From Pseudomonadota bacterium (lineage in GTDB: Bacteria > Pseudomonadota > Gammaproteobacteria > Steroidobacterales > Steroidobacteraceae): a stretch of 64,000 nt of DNA. The stretch lies in contig JAFEDS010000038.1 of assembly GCA_018241505.1 (NCBI GenBank), positions 102,778 to 166,777 on the forward strand, written 5' to 3'. The translations under genes were made by a program, and so were the position numbers. Of this stretch, positions 54,209-63,097 are shown piece after piece; position 1 is the stretch's first letter, and each line of letters begins with the position of its first letter. The notes below the pieces were generated by a model. That model had not been told where the DNA came from and ran no database searches. It saw only the letters and a list, made by a program, of their open reading frames with translations.

Positions 54209-54692
54209 CTAACTCCCACTGCACCACTGTGCGATTCCGTCTTCAGCCGAGTATCGTCGGGCATGAGCGGCATCTTTACACCCGCACTTGCCCTCGACCT
54301 TCGCCAAGCAAGCGTCTTCCGTTTGAAAGGCCTTGCATTCGGACTTGCGCTTGTAGTTCCAATCACGTCCCGGTAGTGGATTTCTCGGATCGGTGAGCAC
54401 GTAATGAGCGGGTTTGCCGCGGCATATGTCAGAGCCCCCATCTCCTTTTCGCGTCTGCGATATGGGATTCCTCGTGCGCCTTTGTACACTCTCTCGTGCA
54501 TGGATTCGTGTCCATGACAACAGGCACTGCGTTGTCGTGGCCATCACATTCCCATCCGGAGTCTCTCAGGCCCGTTGGATCATTGTACGCCTCAGGGTTG
54601 TCTCTTACGTACGCATACGTGTTGACTCCTAGCGGGTCGCTCTCCCAGTATTTGCCGGCAGCCGGGTCATAATCTCTATAGTAGTTGGATAT
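54209..54692 (-). pseudogene. Displaced RHS tip with HExxH toxin domain, frameshifted (orphan cassette 2)
   Basis: The RHS end piece starts near 54690 (NYYRDYDPAAGKYWESDPLG) and leads to DPTGL, then a toxin domain with CTRECTKAHEESHIADAKRRW. The frame breaks at a run of five G (minus strand, 54435-54439) and stops at once. Removing one G restores WGSDICRGKPAHY, KSECKAFQTEDACLAKVEGK and a Cys-rich end. The domain is paralogous to that of the main RHS protein. It has no start codon of its own. Confidence 0.75.
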
Positions 54693-54723
54693 AACGCAAT
54701 TCCGGACCGGCGGCCAAGCTGCG

Positions 54724-55080
54724 TCAGCGACCTTCCTGCATTTCAATCCTCCCACTTTTGCGATCGACAAAAATGAACCAATGAGCACCCTCTGAAGGCG
54801 GATGAGTTTTGTCGCCTTCTTCAATAACCAGTGTCCAACGAGATGGCGCAGGCCTCACAGAGTAAATTCTATAAAGAGCAATCTGCCGCTGCGTGGTCTT
54901 CAGGAAAGCCTCTTCAGCCAGCGCCGCGGCCACGCATTCACGTGTGATGGGAGGTGATCGAGGAATGTCGCGGCAAGGGCGTACTTCAACACTCTTGGGC
55001 GTCTCGCAGACCACTTTCGCGGTAGCGCAGCAGAAAATTGCGCTCACGATGATTGAAGCGGCGTCTCGAAAACGAGGCAT
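54724..55080 (-). CDS. NTF2-fold-like immunity protein for the main RHS toxin
   Basis: ATG 55080 has GGAGTG eight bases upstream. The 118-residue protein has a signal peptide (AASIIVSAIFCCATAKVVC) and the same domain as 53835-54200 (VRPCRDIPRSPPITRECVAAALAEEAFL, WTLVIEEGDKTHPPSEGAHWFIFVDRKSGRIEM). It begins about 80 bp downstream of the RHS stop. The two immunity proteins and the two toxin tips are therefore paralogous pairs. Confidence 0.72.
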   Translation of the reverse strand: MPRFRDAASIIVSAIFCCATAKVVCETPKSVEVRPCRDIPRSPPITRECVAAALAEEAFLKTTQRQIALYRIYSVRPAPSRWTLVIEEGDKTHPPSEGAHWFIFVDRKSGRIEMQEGR

Positions 55081-55158
55081 GCTGGCTACACTCCTAATTA
55101 ATAGCAATTTTGGGCAATCCCGCCTTCGGCACCATAACGGCGCGCGTGGGCGGCATCT

Positions 55159-58100
55159 TTACATCCGCATTTGCCCTTCCACCGTTTTCAGACAAGCCTC
55201 TTCAGTTCTGTATGCTCGGCATTCGGTCTTGCGGTTGTACGCGGTGTCATACCCGGGAGGCTGGTTTCCTTGGGCTGTTGGACGGAAATGAGGAGGTTTG
55301 TTGCGGCATAGTCCGGTGCCGAACTTTTCTTTGGCATCGGCGATGTGCTGCTCCTCATGAGCTTTTGTGCAGGCTGCTGTGCAGGGATCCTTGTCTACAA
55401 CAACCGGTACGTAATTTCCATTTCCATCACACTCCCAAGTACTTGCTTGAAGTCCCGTCGGATCTACGTATTTAACAGGGTTGTCAAGCACATAGGCATA
55501 TGTGTTGATTCCCGCCTTCAGACCCAACGGATCACTTTCACCGTACCTGCCTATCGCCGGATCGAAATCTCTGAAGTAGTTGTAATGTAGTCCGACCTGT
55601 CGGTCGAAAAGTTGGCCGGGGAATCGCAGGTTGTAGGGGAAGCTCCCGGCCCCGGACGGGTTGGGATTGGCGGCGTCCGTGCCGAAGGGGTCTGAGTTCC
55701 AGGTCCACATCGCCGAATTGTCGCTCGGGCGGGTCACCTGGCGGGGCGAATTTAACTGATCACTGTGGACATAGTAGATGGTCACGGTGGCACCGTTCGG
55801 CCGCAGGGTGGCGACCGGGGTGTCGCCCAGCCAGACGGTTTCTTCGATCAGCGCACCGGTGCCGTCGTATTCGCCGAGCAGGTGGCCGGCTTCGTCATAG
55901 GCATAGAGAACAGTGCCGCTCGCGCCGCCGCTGATCTGGGCCCGCTGGCCGAGGGCGTTGTAGATCGCCGTTTCGGTGGACGTGCTGTTGGCCAGGGTCT
56001 TGAGTCGGCCGGCATTGTTGTAGCTGGCGTTGACGGTCGAATAGCCGGTGGTGTTTCCGGCGGCGTCATAGGCGTACGTGCGGGCAAGAGTGCCGGTGAT
56101 GCCGCTGATCCGATTGCTGGTGCTCGAGATCGTGTAGGTCGATGGCGCGGTGCCGCTTTCGGTCAGGCGGTTGCCGTTGGCGTCGTACGTCCAACCGCGG
56201 GTGATGGAGGGGCTCGTGCCGCTGGTCAGCCGATCGAGGCTGTCATAGCCGTAGGTCCAATTGGATGCGCCGAGGCTGGTGTCCGTGACCCCGGTGATGC
56301 GGAAGGCATCATCGTAGCTGTAGGTTTTGGTGCCTGCGCTCGTGATTTGGCTGATCTTGCCGTCGGTGTCATAGGAGCGCGCGGTGGTCGTGCCGTTGCC
56401 CCAGGTCCAACCGCTCACGGGCCCCAGCGGTTCGTATGTCACGCTATTCAGCACCGTGATGCCATTGACGGCAACGCTCGTCACCTGATGATTTCCGTTA
56501 TAGCCGTAGGTGATCACCTGACCCGAGGGCGTAGTGAGGGAGGTCAGATTGGCGTTCGTGTAGCCATAGCCGATCGACTGGGCCACGGATCCGACGATTT
56601 GAGACTTGCCGGTTACCCGTCCCTCGGGATCATAGGTCCAGCTTAGGGAGTGGTTGGCATCCGAGGCACCCGTCAGGTGCCCCTTGCCGTTTGTGCCGGC
56701 ATCATAGGTGAACGCAATCGTCTGATCCGTTGTTCCGCCGAGGCTGTAGGCCACCGAGGTCACTCGATTCAACGCGTCATACGTGTAGGTCGACACCGCA
56801 CTGCGGGCATCCGTCGAGGTCGCGAGATTCCCACCCGAGTCGTAGGTCTTTGTGGTCGTCCCGGTGTCCGGGCTCACCTGAGTCGCCAGATCACCGAAGC
56901 CGCTGTAAGTATAGTTGGTCACCAGCGACCGAGGATCCGTCACGGAGGTGAGGTTATCGTTCGCGTCATAGCCGAACTTCGTGATCCCACTGGCCGGATC
57001 GGTGATCTGCTTGAGGCGATTGAGCTCGTCGTAGGCGTTTGTGGTGTTACGCGACAGCGGGGCGGCAACGGTGGTCTGATTGCCGTTGGCGTCATAGCCG
57101 AAGGTGGTCGTCACCGCCGTCGTGCCAGCCGCATTCACATCCTTATAAAGCTGGCTCAAACTGTTGAAGACGCGGCTGTGCGTTCGATGCAGGGCGTTGG
57201 ATGGATCGTACGTGTTCTCGGCGGTCCGATTGCCGATCGCGTCCAGCGTGTACTGGATGGAGTTGCCCAGCGCATCGCTGATTTGCGTGAGGCGATGGGC
57301 GGCATCGTAGGTGTAGAGCAGATAGCTGGCGTCCGGCAGTGTGACTTTCTTCAGTAGGCCCGTGGGCCAATAGTCATACAGGGTCGTCTCACTGCCCGCT
57401 TGGCGTGAGGTGAGTCGCTGGCGGCTGTCGTAAGTCAGGGTCGTCACAACGCCATTGGGATCGGTGAGGGTGAGCGGCTGCCCGGAACCATTGTACGTGT
57501 TAAAGGTCGTGGTCTGCCCGGCGGCGTTCGTGACCGTATGGAGCTGGCCACACTCATTCCCGGTATTGCAGGTGTAATACGTGTAGGTCGTCACGTCCGA
57601 GACGTCCGTTCGAGGGCCATCGGCGGTCAGCGTCCGGCCGTAGGTGTCGTAGGTATAGGTCCAGGTGCGCGCGACATTCGGCGTGACGGTGGTGTCGGTA
57701 ATCGTCTTGGTCAGGCGGTTGCCGGCAGTGTCGTAGGTGTAGCTGGTGGTTCGGTTGGGCTCCGTGATAGTCGCGGGTTCGCGGTAAGTCGGGTTCCACG
57801 TGGTGGTGATCGTTCGCGCGCGGGCCGTCCCCGCCGCCTCTGTTCGAGAGGTCTCCAGGTTGCGGGTCAGATCGTTGACGTAGGTGGTCGAATAGCCAAT
57901 GAAGTCCATCCGTGAACTGACATTGCCGTTGGCGTCATAACCGACGCTGTAGGGCGCATCTCCGCAGGTCGAACACAACGTGTGGACACCGGTGAACATC
58001 ACCACGCCGTTCACATTCGAGTAGTTGAAGCTGCGGCTCACTCCCAGTGCGTCCGTGACGGAAGCCACACCATATCCGTAGAATGAATAGTAGCTTGATG

Positions 58101-59580
58101 AGAGAGTCGTTTGATCAACCCCGCCCGCATGAACGGACGAGACGGCCTGACCGTAGCTGTTCCAGCCAAACGTGGCAAATCGAGTACCGGTTTCGTCGAG
58201 TATTCCCGTGAGGGCAAAAGGCAGATTGGTGCTTTGGGTCTGAGCCCCCTCGTTGTACACGTACGAGCGGGAGTTGCCATCGGGGTAACTCACACCCGTG
58301 AGCAGGCCGTTCGTATACGTATAGGAATAGCTGCCGCCGCTAGGGTCGGTCACCGTGGCGATCTGGGCCGAGGCGTTGTAGGTCAACTGCAGTGCGTGCC
58401 CGAAGTCGTCCGCGACCGAGATGAGCAGGCCTGCTGAGGGTGCAATCGACGGCGGTGTAGTGCTCGTGCTGTAAGTCAGTGTCTGTGTTTGGCCGCTGCG
58501 CGTAACGATGGACTGCAGTACGCCGGATACATCGTAATTCTCCCGAGTGTCATTCTGATCGACGAGTTGGTAACCGATCGTCAAGCCTGCACCGTCGGTG
58601 ATGGCTGTCAAATGATCTACCGCGGTCCCGTATTCTGTATAGGACGACCCACTCAGCAGAAACGTGTTGGAGGTACCATCCTCGCGGTTTGATTGGACTG
58701 CACCCGAAGGGAATATCTTCAGCCGTCGATCGTAGGTGTGTGTCCACGCGGGCCCGAGTGAGCCGCTAGTCGCGCCCCCATTAGTCCCGAGATAGTTGTA
58801 AGTTCGCACAAAGCGCACACTGAGTGAGGATCCTCCCGCGTAATCCGTTTCATTTTGAACCTTGTTGCCCAAAGCGGGCTCGATGGGATTACCTACCGTC
58901 GGATTGGGTTGTCCGCTGCAGGAACAGGTTCTGGGGCGGTAACAATAGCCATTCGGGTAATTTGCCGTAGCGGAAAACGTGCGATTCCAGCCCTTGGGGC
59001 AACTGATTGGTCGCCATTCGGTTGCATTGAACGAACTTGTGAAATAGTCCAAGTGAGCGCACGGCGGACTGGTGCCGTAGGTGGTCGTTGTCTCGGTGTA
59101 AGAGATCACCGTGCCCCAATCGGCGTCGTTGCCCGCCAGGCCAGCCAGTGTCCACGCGTAGGGAGGCGACTGGACGGTGAGGGTGCATCGGGGAAGTTCA
59201 CCGCTATAAAGTGCGTCATGCAGTTCTTGTTCAGAGTAGAAAACAGAGCCACGCAGAACGTGGGGATCGTCTGTCGTGTAGTAGGGTGCACCCAGATCCG
59301 GGTCTCTACATTCGGCCTGCCCCCCTTGGCTGATGCACGTTGAATACGCCTGGGCGTGCGCCACGTCCACCGGAGCGAATCCCAGACACGCAAGCGCTAG
59401 AGAGAGTAACACGCCTGGGACCGCACTCAGGCGCCCGCGACAGGGGGGTCGCGGGCATCGCGCAATGGCGCCTTGTTCGGACGGCACTACTGATTCCGAG
59501 TGGCGTCGATTATCCGTTCGGCGCGCGGCTACGCGGTTAAAGAATCCTGCAGCCAGTCCTATCCGACCACCATCCAACAT
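55159..59580 (-). CDS. Full-length RHS-repeat polymorphic toxin with HExxH metallopeptidase-like tip
   Basis: I use ATG 59580 (GGAGAGG just upstream), giving 1473 residues; the frame is open to 59682. After a long N-terminus comes a signal segment (VPGVLLSLALACLGFAPVDVAHA), a variable region, then NPIEPALGNKVQNETDY and about thirty YD/RHS repeats, the cocoon core. The core ends HYNYFRDFDPAIGRYGESDPLG, followed by DPTGL and a roughly 95-residue toxin domain with CTAACTKAHEEQHIADA, an HExxH zinc motif. A frame shift at GGG (55174-55176) replaces the last 25 or so residues with a short end. The protein is a secreted or envelope contact-dependent toxin. Confidence 0.85.
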   Translation of the reverse strand: MLDGGRIGLAAGFFNRVAARRTDNRRHSESVVPSEQGAIARCPRPPCRGRLSAVPGVLLSLALACLGFAPVDVAHAQAYSTCISQGGQAECRDPDLGAPYYTTDDPHVLRGSVFYSEQELHDALYSGELPRCTLTVQSPPYAWTLAGLAGNDADWGTVISYTETTTTYGTSPPCAHLDYFTSSFNATEWRPISCPKGWNRTFSATANYPNGYCYRPRTCSCSGQPNPTVGNPIEPALGNKVQNETDYAGGSSLSVRFVRTYNYLGTNGGATSGSLGPAWTHTYDRRLKIFPSGAVQSNREDGTSNTFLLSGSSYTEYGTAVDHLTAITDGAGLTIGYQLVDQNDTRENYDVSGVLQSIVTRSGQTQTLTYSTSTTPPSIAPSAGLLISVADDFGHALQLTYNASAQIATVTDPSGGSYSYTYTNGLLTGVSYPDGNSRSYVYNEGAQTQSTNLPFALTGILDETGTRFATFGWNSYGQAVSSVHAGGVDQTTLSSSYYSFYGYGVASVTDALGVSRSFNYSNVNGVVMFTGVHTLCSTCGDAPYSVGYDANGNVSSRMDFIGYSTTYVNDLTRNLETSRTEAAGTARARTITTTWNPTYREPATITEPNRTTSYTYDTAGNRLTKTITDTTVTPNVARTWTYTYDTYGRTLTADGPRTDVSDVTTYTYYTCNTGNECGQLHTVTNAAGQTTTFNTYNGSGQPLTLTDPNGVVTTLTYDSRQRLTSRQAGSETTLYDYWPTGLLKKVTLPDASYLLYTYDAAHRLTQISDALGNSIQYTLDAIGNRTAENTYDPSNALHRTHSRVFNSLSQLYKDVNAAGTTAVTTTFGYDANGNQTTVAAPLSRNTTNAYDELNRLKQITDPASGITKFGYDANDNLTSVTDPRSLVTNYTYSGFGDLATQVSPDTGTTTKTYDSGGNLATSTDARSAVSTYTYDALNRVTSVAYSLGGTTDQTIAFTYDAGTNGKGHLTGASDANHSLSWTYDPEGRVTGKSQIVGSVAQSIGYGYTNANLTSLTTPSGQVITYGYNGNHQVTSVAVNGITVLNSVTYEPLGPVSGWTWGNGTTTARSYDTDGKISQITSAGTKTYSYDDAFRITGVTDTSLGASNWTYGYDSLDRLTSGTSPSITRGWTYDANGNRLTESGTAPSTYTISSTSNRISGITGTLARTYAYDAAGNTTGYSTVNASYNNAGRLKTLANSTSTETAIYNALGQRAQISGGASGTVLYAYDEAGHLLGEYDGTGALIEETVWLGDTPVATLRPNGATVTIYYVHSDQLNSPRQVTRPSDNSAMWTWNSDPFGTDAANPNPSGAGSFPYNLRFPGQLFDRQVGLHYNYFRDFDPAIGRYGESDPLGLKAGINTYAYVLDNPVKYVDPTGLQASTWECDGNGNYVPVVVDKDPCTAACTKAHEEQHIADAKEKFGTGLCRNKPPHFRPTAQGNQPPGYDTAYNRKTECRAYRTEEACLKTVEGQMRM

Positions 59581-59924
59581 GCGACCTCTCCCTCGTTCGA
59601 CTTCTGGCGGCGCTTCCTGGACTCGAGAGGTCCGGTGGATCACCGTCCGTGGTTGGGAACGGATCATGTCTCGTAGGACCAACTTCGTTCAAGAGGTCGA
59701 AGGGACCTTGTTGCCAGTTTATTTTTTGACATTCGCTGAGATAAATCGGCGATTCGTGACAGTGGAGGGCTCGCGAAGACGCCGGGAGCCCTCTGACGAA
59801 GTTGTCCGCGGGGTGATTGGGCGGGTGTCCGGTGTCTGATCGCCGAGAATACGGCCCCGCTCTAGGCAACGTGAAGTAGTACTGAGCGCGTCGGCCACGG
59901 AGGGTCTCGCCGCAGCGGGGATCG
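59581..59924. other. Gap upstream of the RHS gene
   Basis: 344 bp between the RHS start and the divergent operon. It must carry both promoters. I see no confident -35/-10 pair; an ATTTTTTGACATT stretch near 59721-59735 gives a possible TTGACA on the plus strand without a matching -10. Confidence 0.35.
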
Positions 59925-60242
59925 GTGGGGGTCTTCGGTCTCTATGGACTCGCTGGCGGTTTTCTCAATGGCGGATTGGTGTTGTTCCTCGTCCGCGGCA
60001 TACCCATCCTGAACCGCGGCTTGGCGTTCCTGGTGTTTTACGGCGCGTTGATCAATGTAATCCTCGTACCGTTCCGCTACGGGGGCGGTGCGTGGACGGG
60101 CGGTCTGAAGGCAGACTACTCGGGGGCTGTTGAATTCGCGCTGACCCTGCCTTCGAATCTCGGCGCCTTGGCGGCGGGGTTCAACGCGCTCCAGCGGACC
60201 GAACGCAGAGCTGCCTACATAGAGACGGTCGAGTTGCAATGA
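59925..60242 (+). CDS. Small integral membrane protein
   Basis: GTG 59925 with GGGGA upstream gives 105 residues containing about three hydrophobic segments (GLYGLAGGFLNGGLVLFLVRG, GLAFLVFYGALINVILVPF, FALTLPSNLGALAAGF). It overlaps the DUF2007 gene by ATGA, so it is the first gene of a three-gene operon. Family not recognised. Confidence 0.6.
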   Translation: MGVFGLYGLAGGFLNGGLVLFLVRGIPILNRGLAFLVFYGALINVILVPFRYGGGAWTGGLKADYSGAVEFALTLPSNLGALAAGFNALQRTERRAAYIETVELQ

Positions 60243-60505
60243 AGAGTTGGGTTACCGTGAAAGCGTTCACCGACGTTGCGTCAGCACAGGTGGTGTCCGA
60301 CCTGTTGACGGGGCCCGGTATCCCGAACCCTATTCACCGGCCACCTGCCTCGCAATGCTGCGGCGGTGAGTGTTATCTATGGGTCCCGCCGGAGCGGGCG
60401 GCGGAGGCGCGCACGGCACTGGAGGGAAGTCTGATCTCGGTTGACGAATTGACGCGGCTCGCTCTCGCGTCGAGCCCACCGGACCACGCGCAGGAAAAAA
60501 CATGA
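60239..60505 (+). CDS. DUF2007 (putative signal-transducing) protein
   Basis: The 88-residue product has the DUF2007 core: VTVKAFTDVASAQVVSDLLTG at the start and CYLWVPPERAAEARTALEG in the middle. Members are found alone or in operons with unknown roles. It overlaps the gene before it and the immunity-like gene after it by 4 bp each. Confidence 0.75.
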   Translation: MKSWVTVKAFTDVASAQVVSDLLTGPGIPNPIHRPPASQCCGGECYLWVPPERAAEARTALEGSLISVDELTRLALASSPPDHAQEKT

Positions 60506-60885
60506 ATTCGCCTCAGCGCTGGCTATCCATAACGTCATTTCTCGTCCTGGTGTCATCTGGGGTGGCTGCCGAAGAATCCCACCGCGCGACCCATGCGACG
60601 GTGAAGATCGCCTGCCGTCACGAGGCGGGTTTCATTGCGGGGCCCTTTGTCCCGACGGCGCGCGCTGCTCGTCGGATCTATTTGGCCGTGGTCCGCGAAA
60701 TTGCACCGGAATTGCTCCAAGCGTACCCAATAGTGACGGTGAAAGATCAGGGCGACCACTGGTACGTGTCTCAAACGCGTCGTTCTCGTCCGGATCCCCT
60801 GCCGCCTAACACGATCTCCGTGGATGCCGGAGGTGGCCAACTGTATTTGCAGATCGACACTCCACGCGCTCGTGGGCGTCCTTGA
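60502..60885 (+). pseudogene. NTF2-fold immunity-like protein, 3' end replaced by IS110 DNA
   Basis: The 127-codon frame starts with a signal peptide (WLSITSFLVLVSSGVAAEE) and has the NTF2 immunity pattern (FVPTARAARRIYLAVVREIAP, YPIVTVKDQGDHWYVSQTR, GGGQLYLQID). Immediately after QID the DNA becomes the complement of the IS110 transposase gene, so the last eight codons are foreign and the usual closing strand is lost. Related to the RHS immunity genes nearby only in fold. Confidence 0.65.
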
Positions 60886-61570
60886 CAGCCTGTCGATACT
60901 CATCGAAAGCGAACTGTTGGGCAGGATGATCAAACCGGATGGCAGCCAGGTGTCGCTCGTGCGCGGCGGTCCAGGAGCTCTTGCCGTGGTAGGCCCGACC
61001 CTGGCGCAGCAGCAGGGCTTTGAGTTGCAATCGCGCTCTGAGGCGAGCCCCACAGGCATCCCGAGCGCGCGACAAGTCTCGAATGGCTTCATTGCGCGCA
61101 TCGGGCATGATCACCTTGACCAGGTTCCCGGCTCGGGACTCACGCGCCAGCAACTGCGCATCGAGCCGATCGGTTTTGAGGCGTTTCTCGGCGGCCTTGC
61201 GTGTGATGTGAGCCGGGGAGATGACCTCGCATCGCCAACCCTGCCGGCTCAGATGCCGCGCCCAGCCATAGCCGCAAGGACCGGCCTCGTACACCACCAA
61301 GTGCGACTGCGCTTGGCACAGCGCGTCAGAGCCTTGCACAGTGCCGCCAAGTCCGGCGGCGTGGTGCCGATAAAGCGGGGGGCGGCACGCCCCGCTTCAG
61401 CTACCGCAACCGCGATGGAATCCTTGTAAATATCCAGTCCGATGTACGAAGTGAGAGTCTCTTTCATGGGTCTGTCTCCCGCTGCTTGGGCACTTTGAAC
61501 CCTTACGGGTCTGTGCATGTGGCTCGGCGTTCTCAACAACGCAACCCACGATATGGGAGACAGACCTCTT
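60863..61570 (-). mobile_element. Broken IS110-family element with frameshifted, truncated transposase
   Basis: The transposase starts at ATG 61467 (GGGAGA upstream): YIGLDIYKDSIAVAVAEAGR is the first DEDD segment. A frame shift near 61315-61335 moves the reading to another frame, where VVYEAGPCGYGWARHLS, KTDRLDAQLLARE and the RLRARLQLKALLLRQG helix follow. It ends at about 60863 without the C-terminal transposase_20 domain. Inverted copies GGTCTGTCTCCC (61468-61479) and GGGAGACAGACC (about 61556-61567) mark the 5' side. Confidence 0.75.
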
Positions 61571-61743
61571 CAACCAACTCAATCAGTCGCCTGACTCACA
61601 ACCGCGGGCCAGGACATGATGTCTAGAAGATGAAGATTAGGCGTTGTGGTGTATGCAGGATTGTCCGGAGCAGACCTGGGAGCTGATCCGGCGACCGCCG
61701 CTCAGGAGAAAAATCAAGGTGAATGCGGTAGCAGAGACAGTGT

Positions 61744-61917
61744 ATGAGCAAATCCACTATCTATGACCTCGCCAGCGGCGAGAGGGTGGTGTGGGCGAAA
61801 GAATCGGGAGCGATCATGCTGAAGACGCGCGAGCCCTTCGGTGATCCCGTCGAACTCGGAGAAGAGGAGGCGCTCGAGTTGGGGGAGTTGCTGGTTCGTT
61901 TGGCCCAAGAGAGGTGA
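61744..61917 (+). CDS. Possible 57-residue acidic protein
   Basis: A frame from ATG 61744 to TGA 61915 encodes a compact acidic protein (TIYDLASGERVVWAKESGAI, LKTREPFGDPVELGEEEALE). A TAG lies 15 bp upstream, so this ATG is the first start. The ribosome site is weak. Amphipathic C-terminal helix (EALELGELLVRLAQER). No family recognised. Confidence 0.4.
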   Translation: MSKSTIYDLASGERVVWAKESGAIMLKTREPFGDPVELGEEEALELGELLVRLAQER

Positions 61918-62054
61918 GGGGTCGGTTCGACTCTGGCGGCGGCGCCGGGAGGGGGCGAGTTCGGGGCCGGGGCGAAGGCGTTGAAGGTCGATCCGGTCGA
62001 GTTGTTCACGGGGTTCGTGGGAAATTGGCGAAAGGCCGGTAGGAACGAGAGAGC

Positions 62055-62960
62055 CTACTCGTCAACAACTGTTCTAATGTACGGTAGCGGCGTGTCCGGC
62101 CGCCGGAGACGCGGCGGAACCATAAAAAAGACGCTGTTGGATGCAGGCGTCTTAAATTGAGTCATCGTCTTTAATGTCCCGCGAGTTCCGAGGATCTTTT
62201 CCACTAACTTATCTCCGTAGCTAAAGCCACCAAAGAAGCGGCGCAGTGCGAATGCACAGGCATCTGCGACTTGGAGCAGCGGTTCCTCATGTTTGGATGC
62301 GAAGTTTGTTCTCTGGATTCGAGCGACTTTCATCATTCCGGAGAGGGTGGATTCTACAGGGTCGTGGAACTGAGTGTAGTCAACTCGAGTTCCCACCTGG
62401 GGAGAGCCATACTGCCGCACTGCGGCGAAGGATCCTAGGAGGGTTTGTCGCATGTCAGGCACATCCTCAGCGATGATCCGAGCGTTTTCGCCGGGGAAGG
62501 CAATCTTCGCCATAAACTCCTCCATTGCTTCCACACAACCTATGAAGGCTACGAGGTGAGCCTGCTGGGTCTTGTTGAATGGCATATTCGGTGCGCCCAT
62601 GCTTCGGGATTTGATAACGACCCCATAGGCGACTGACAGGCCTACGGCCCGCGGAATCGACAGCATATAATCCATAACTGCTTCCCGTTCGGCCACAGAC
62701 ATCGACTCTCTCAACTCATGCGAGTTCCAGATATCGGTTGCGTGAAATATGAAGTTGTTACGCAACGCGGCGGGGACCAGGAAGCGTACGCGTCGCACGA
62801 GATTTCGTGCATGTACCCATTGTGTTTTCTCGTGAACGATGACTCCGACAATGACGGCGACGGGGTCGGTCGGTGACCCTGATGTGCCGGCTTCGTCCAT
62901 GTAGATGATTCGCACTGCTGTTTCGCGGCTTACTGTGGTGGGCTCGGTCGCGTTACCCAC
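62055..62960 (-). CDS. DUF3800 protein
   Basis: The 301-residue product (GTG 62960) has the DUF3800 layout: IIYMDEAGTSG near residue 20 with the acidic D-E pair, VIVGVIV strand, then IIAEDVPDM and the helix LLQVADACAFALRRFF near 235 containing the conserved Asp. The fold is related to RNase H-like nucleases, and members occur in phage-defence and mobile loci. GC is lower than in the flanking metabolic genes, suggesting transfer. Catalytic role unproven. Confidence 0.75.
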   Translation of the reverse strand: MGNATEPTTVSRETAVRIIYMDEAGTSGSPTDPVAVIVGVIVHEKTQWVHARNLVRRVRFLVPAALRNNFIFHATDIWNSHELRESMSVAEREAVMDYMLSIPRAVGLSVAYGVVIKSRSMGAPNMPFNKTQQAHLVAFIGCVEAMEEFMAKIAFPGENARIIAEDVPDMRQTLLGSFAAVRQYGSPQVGTRVDYTQFHDPVESTLSGMMKVARIQRTNFASKHEEPLLQVADACAFALRRFFGGFSYGDKLVEKILGTRGTLKTMTQFKTPASNSVFFMVPPRLRRPDTPLPYIRTVVDE

Positions 62961-63097
62961 CCGATCATCGGTCTCCGTACGAATGAGATATCGCCAATGT
63001 GAATCATTTTCACAGCGTCACTCCCTTCGGAACCGCCAGCGGATCGCGAGGAGAAAGAGGGCGATGAGGGGGATCGAGAGGACGCTTGGCATCGCGG

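Noticed and set aside
54429-54824. Intact short gene for the second RHS tip from its first Met
   Set aside because: The first 46 residues overlap the immunity gene in another frame and have no RHS content; the rest is an RHS end piece without its own start.
55765-56646. Plus-strand frames rich in G, V and R opposite the RHS gene
   Set aside because: They are shadows of the YD repeats, whose codon pattern gives long open antisense frames.
63018-63092. 24-residue hydrophobic minus-strand frame after the 63098 gene
   Set aside because: It has an ATG 5 bp after the stop and one membrane helix, but no ribosome site of its own and is too short to support.
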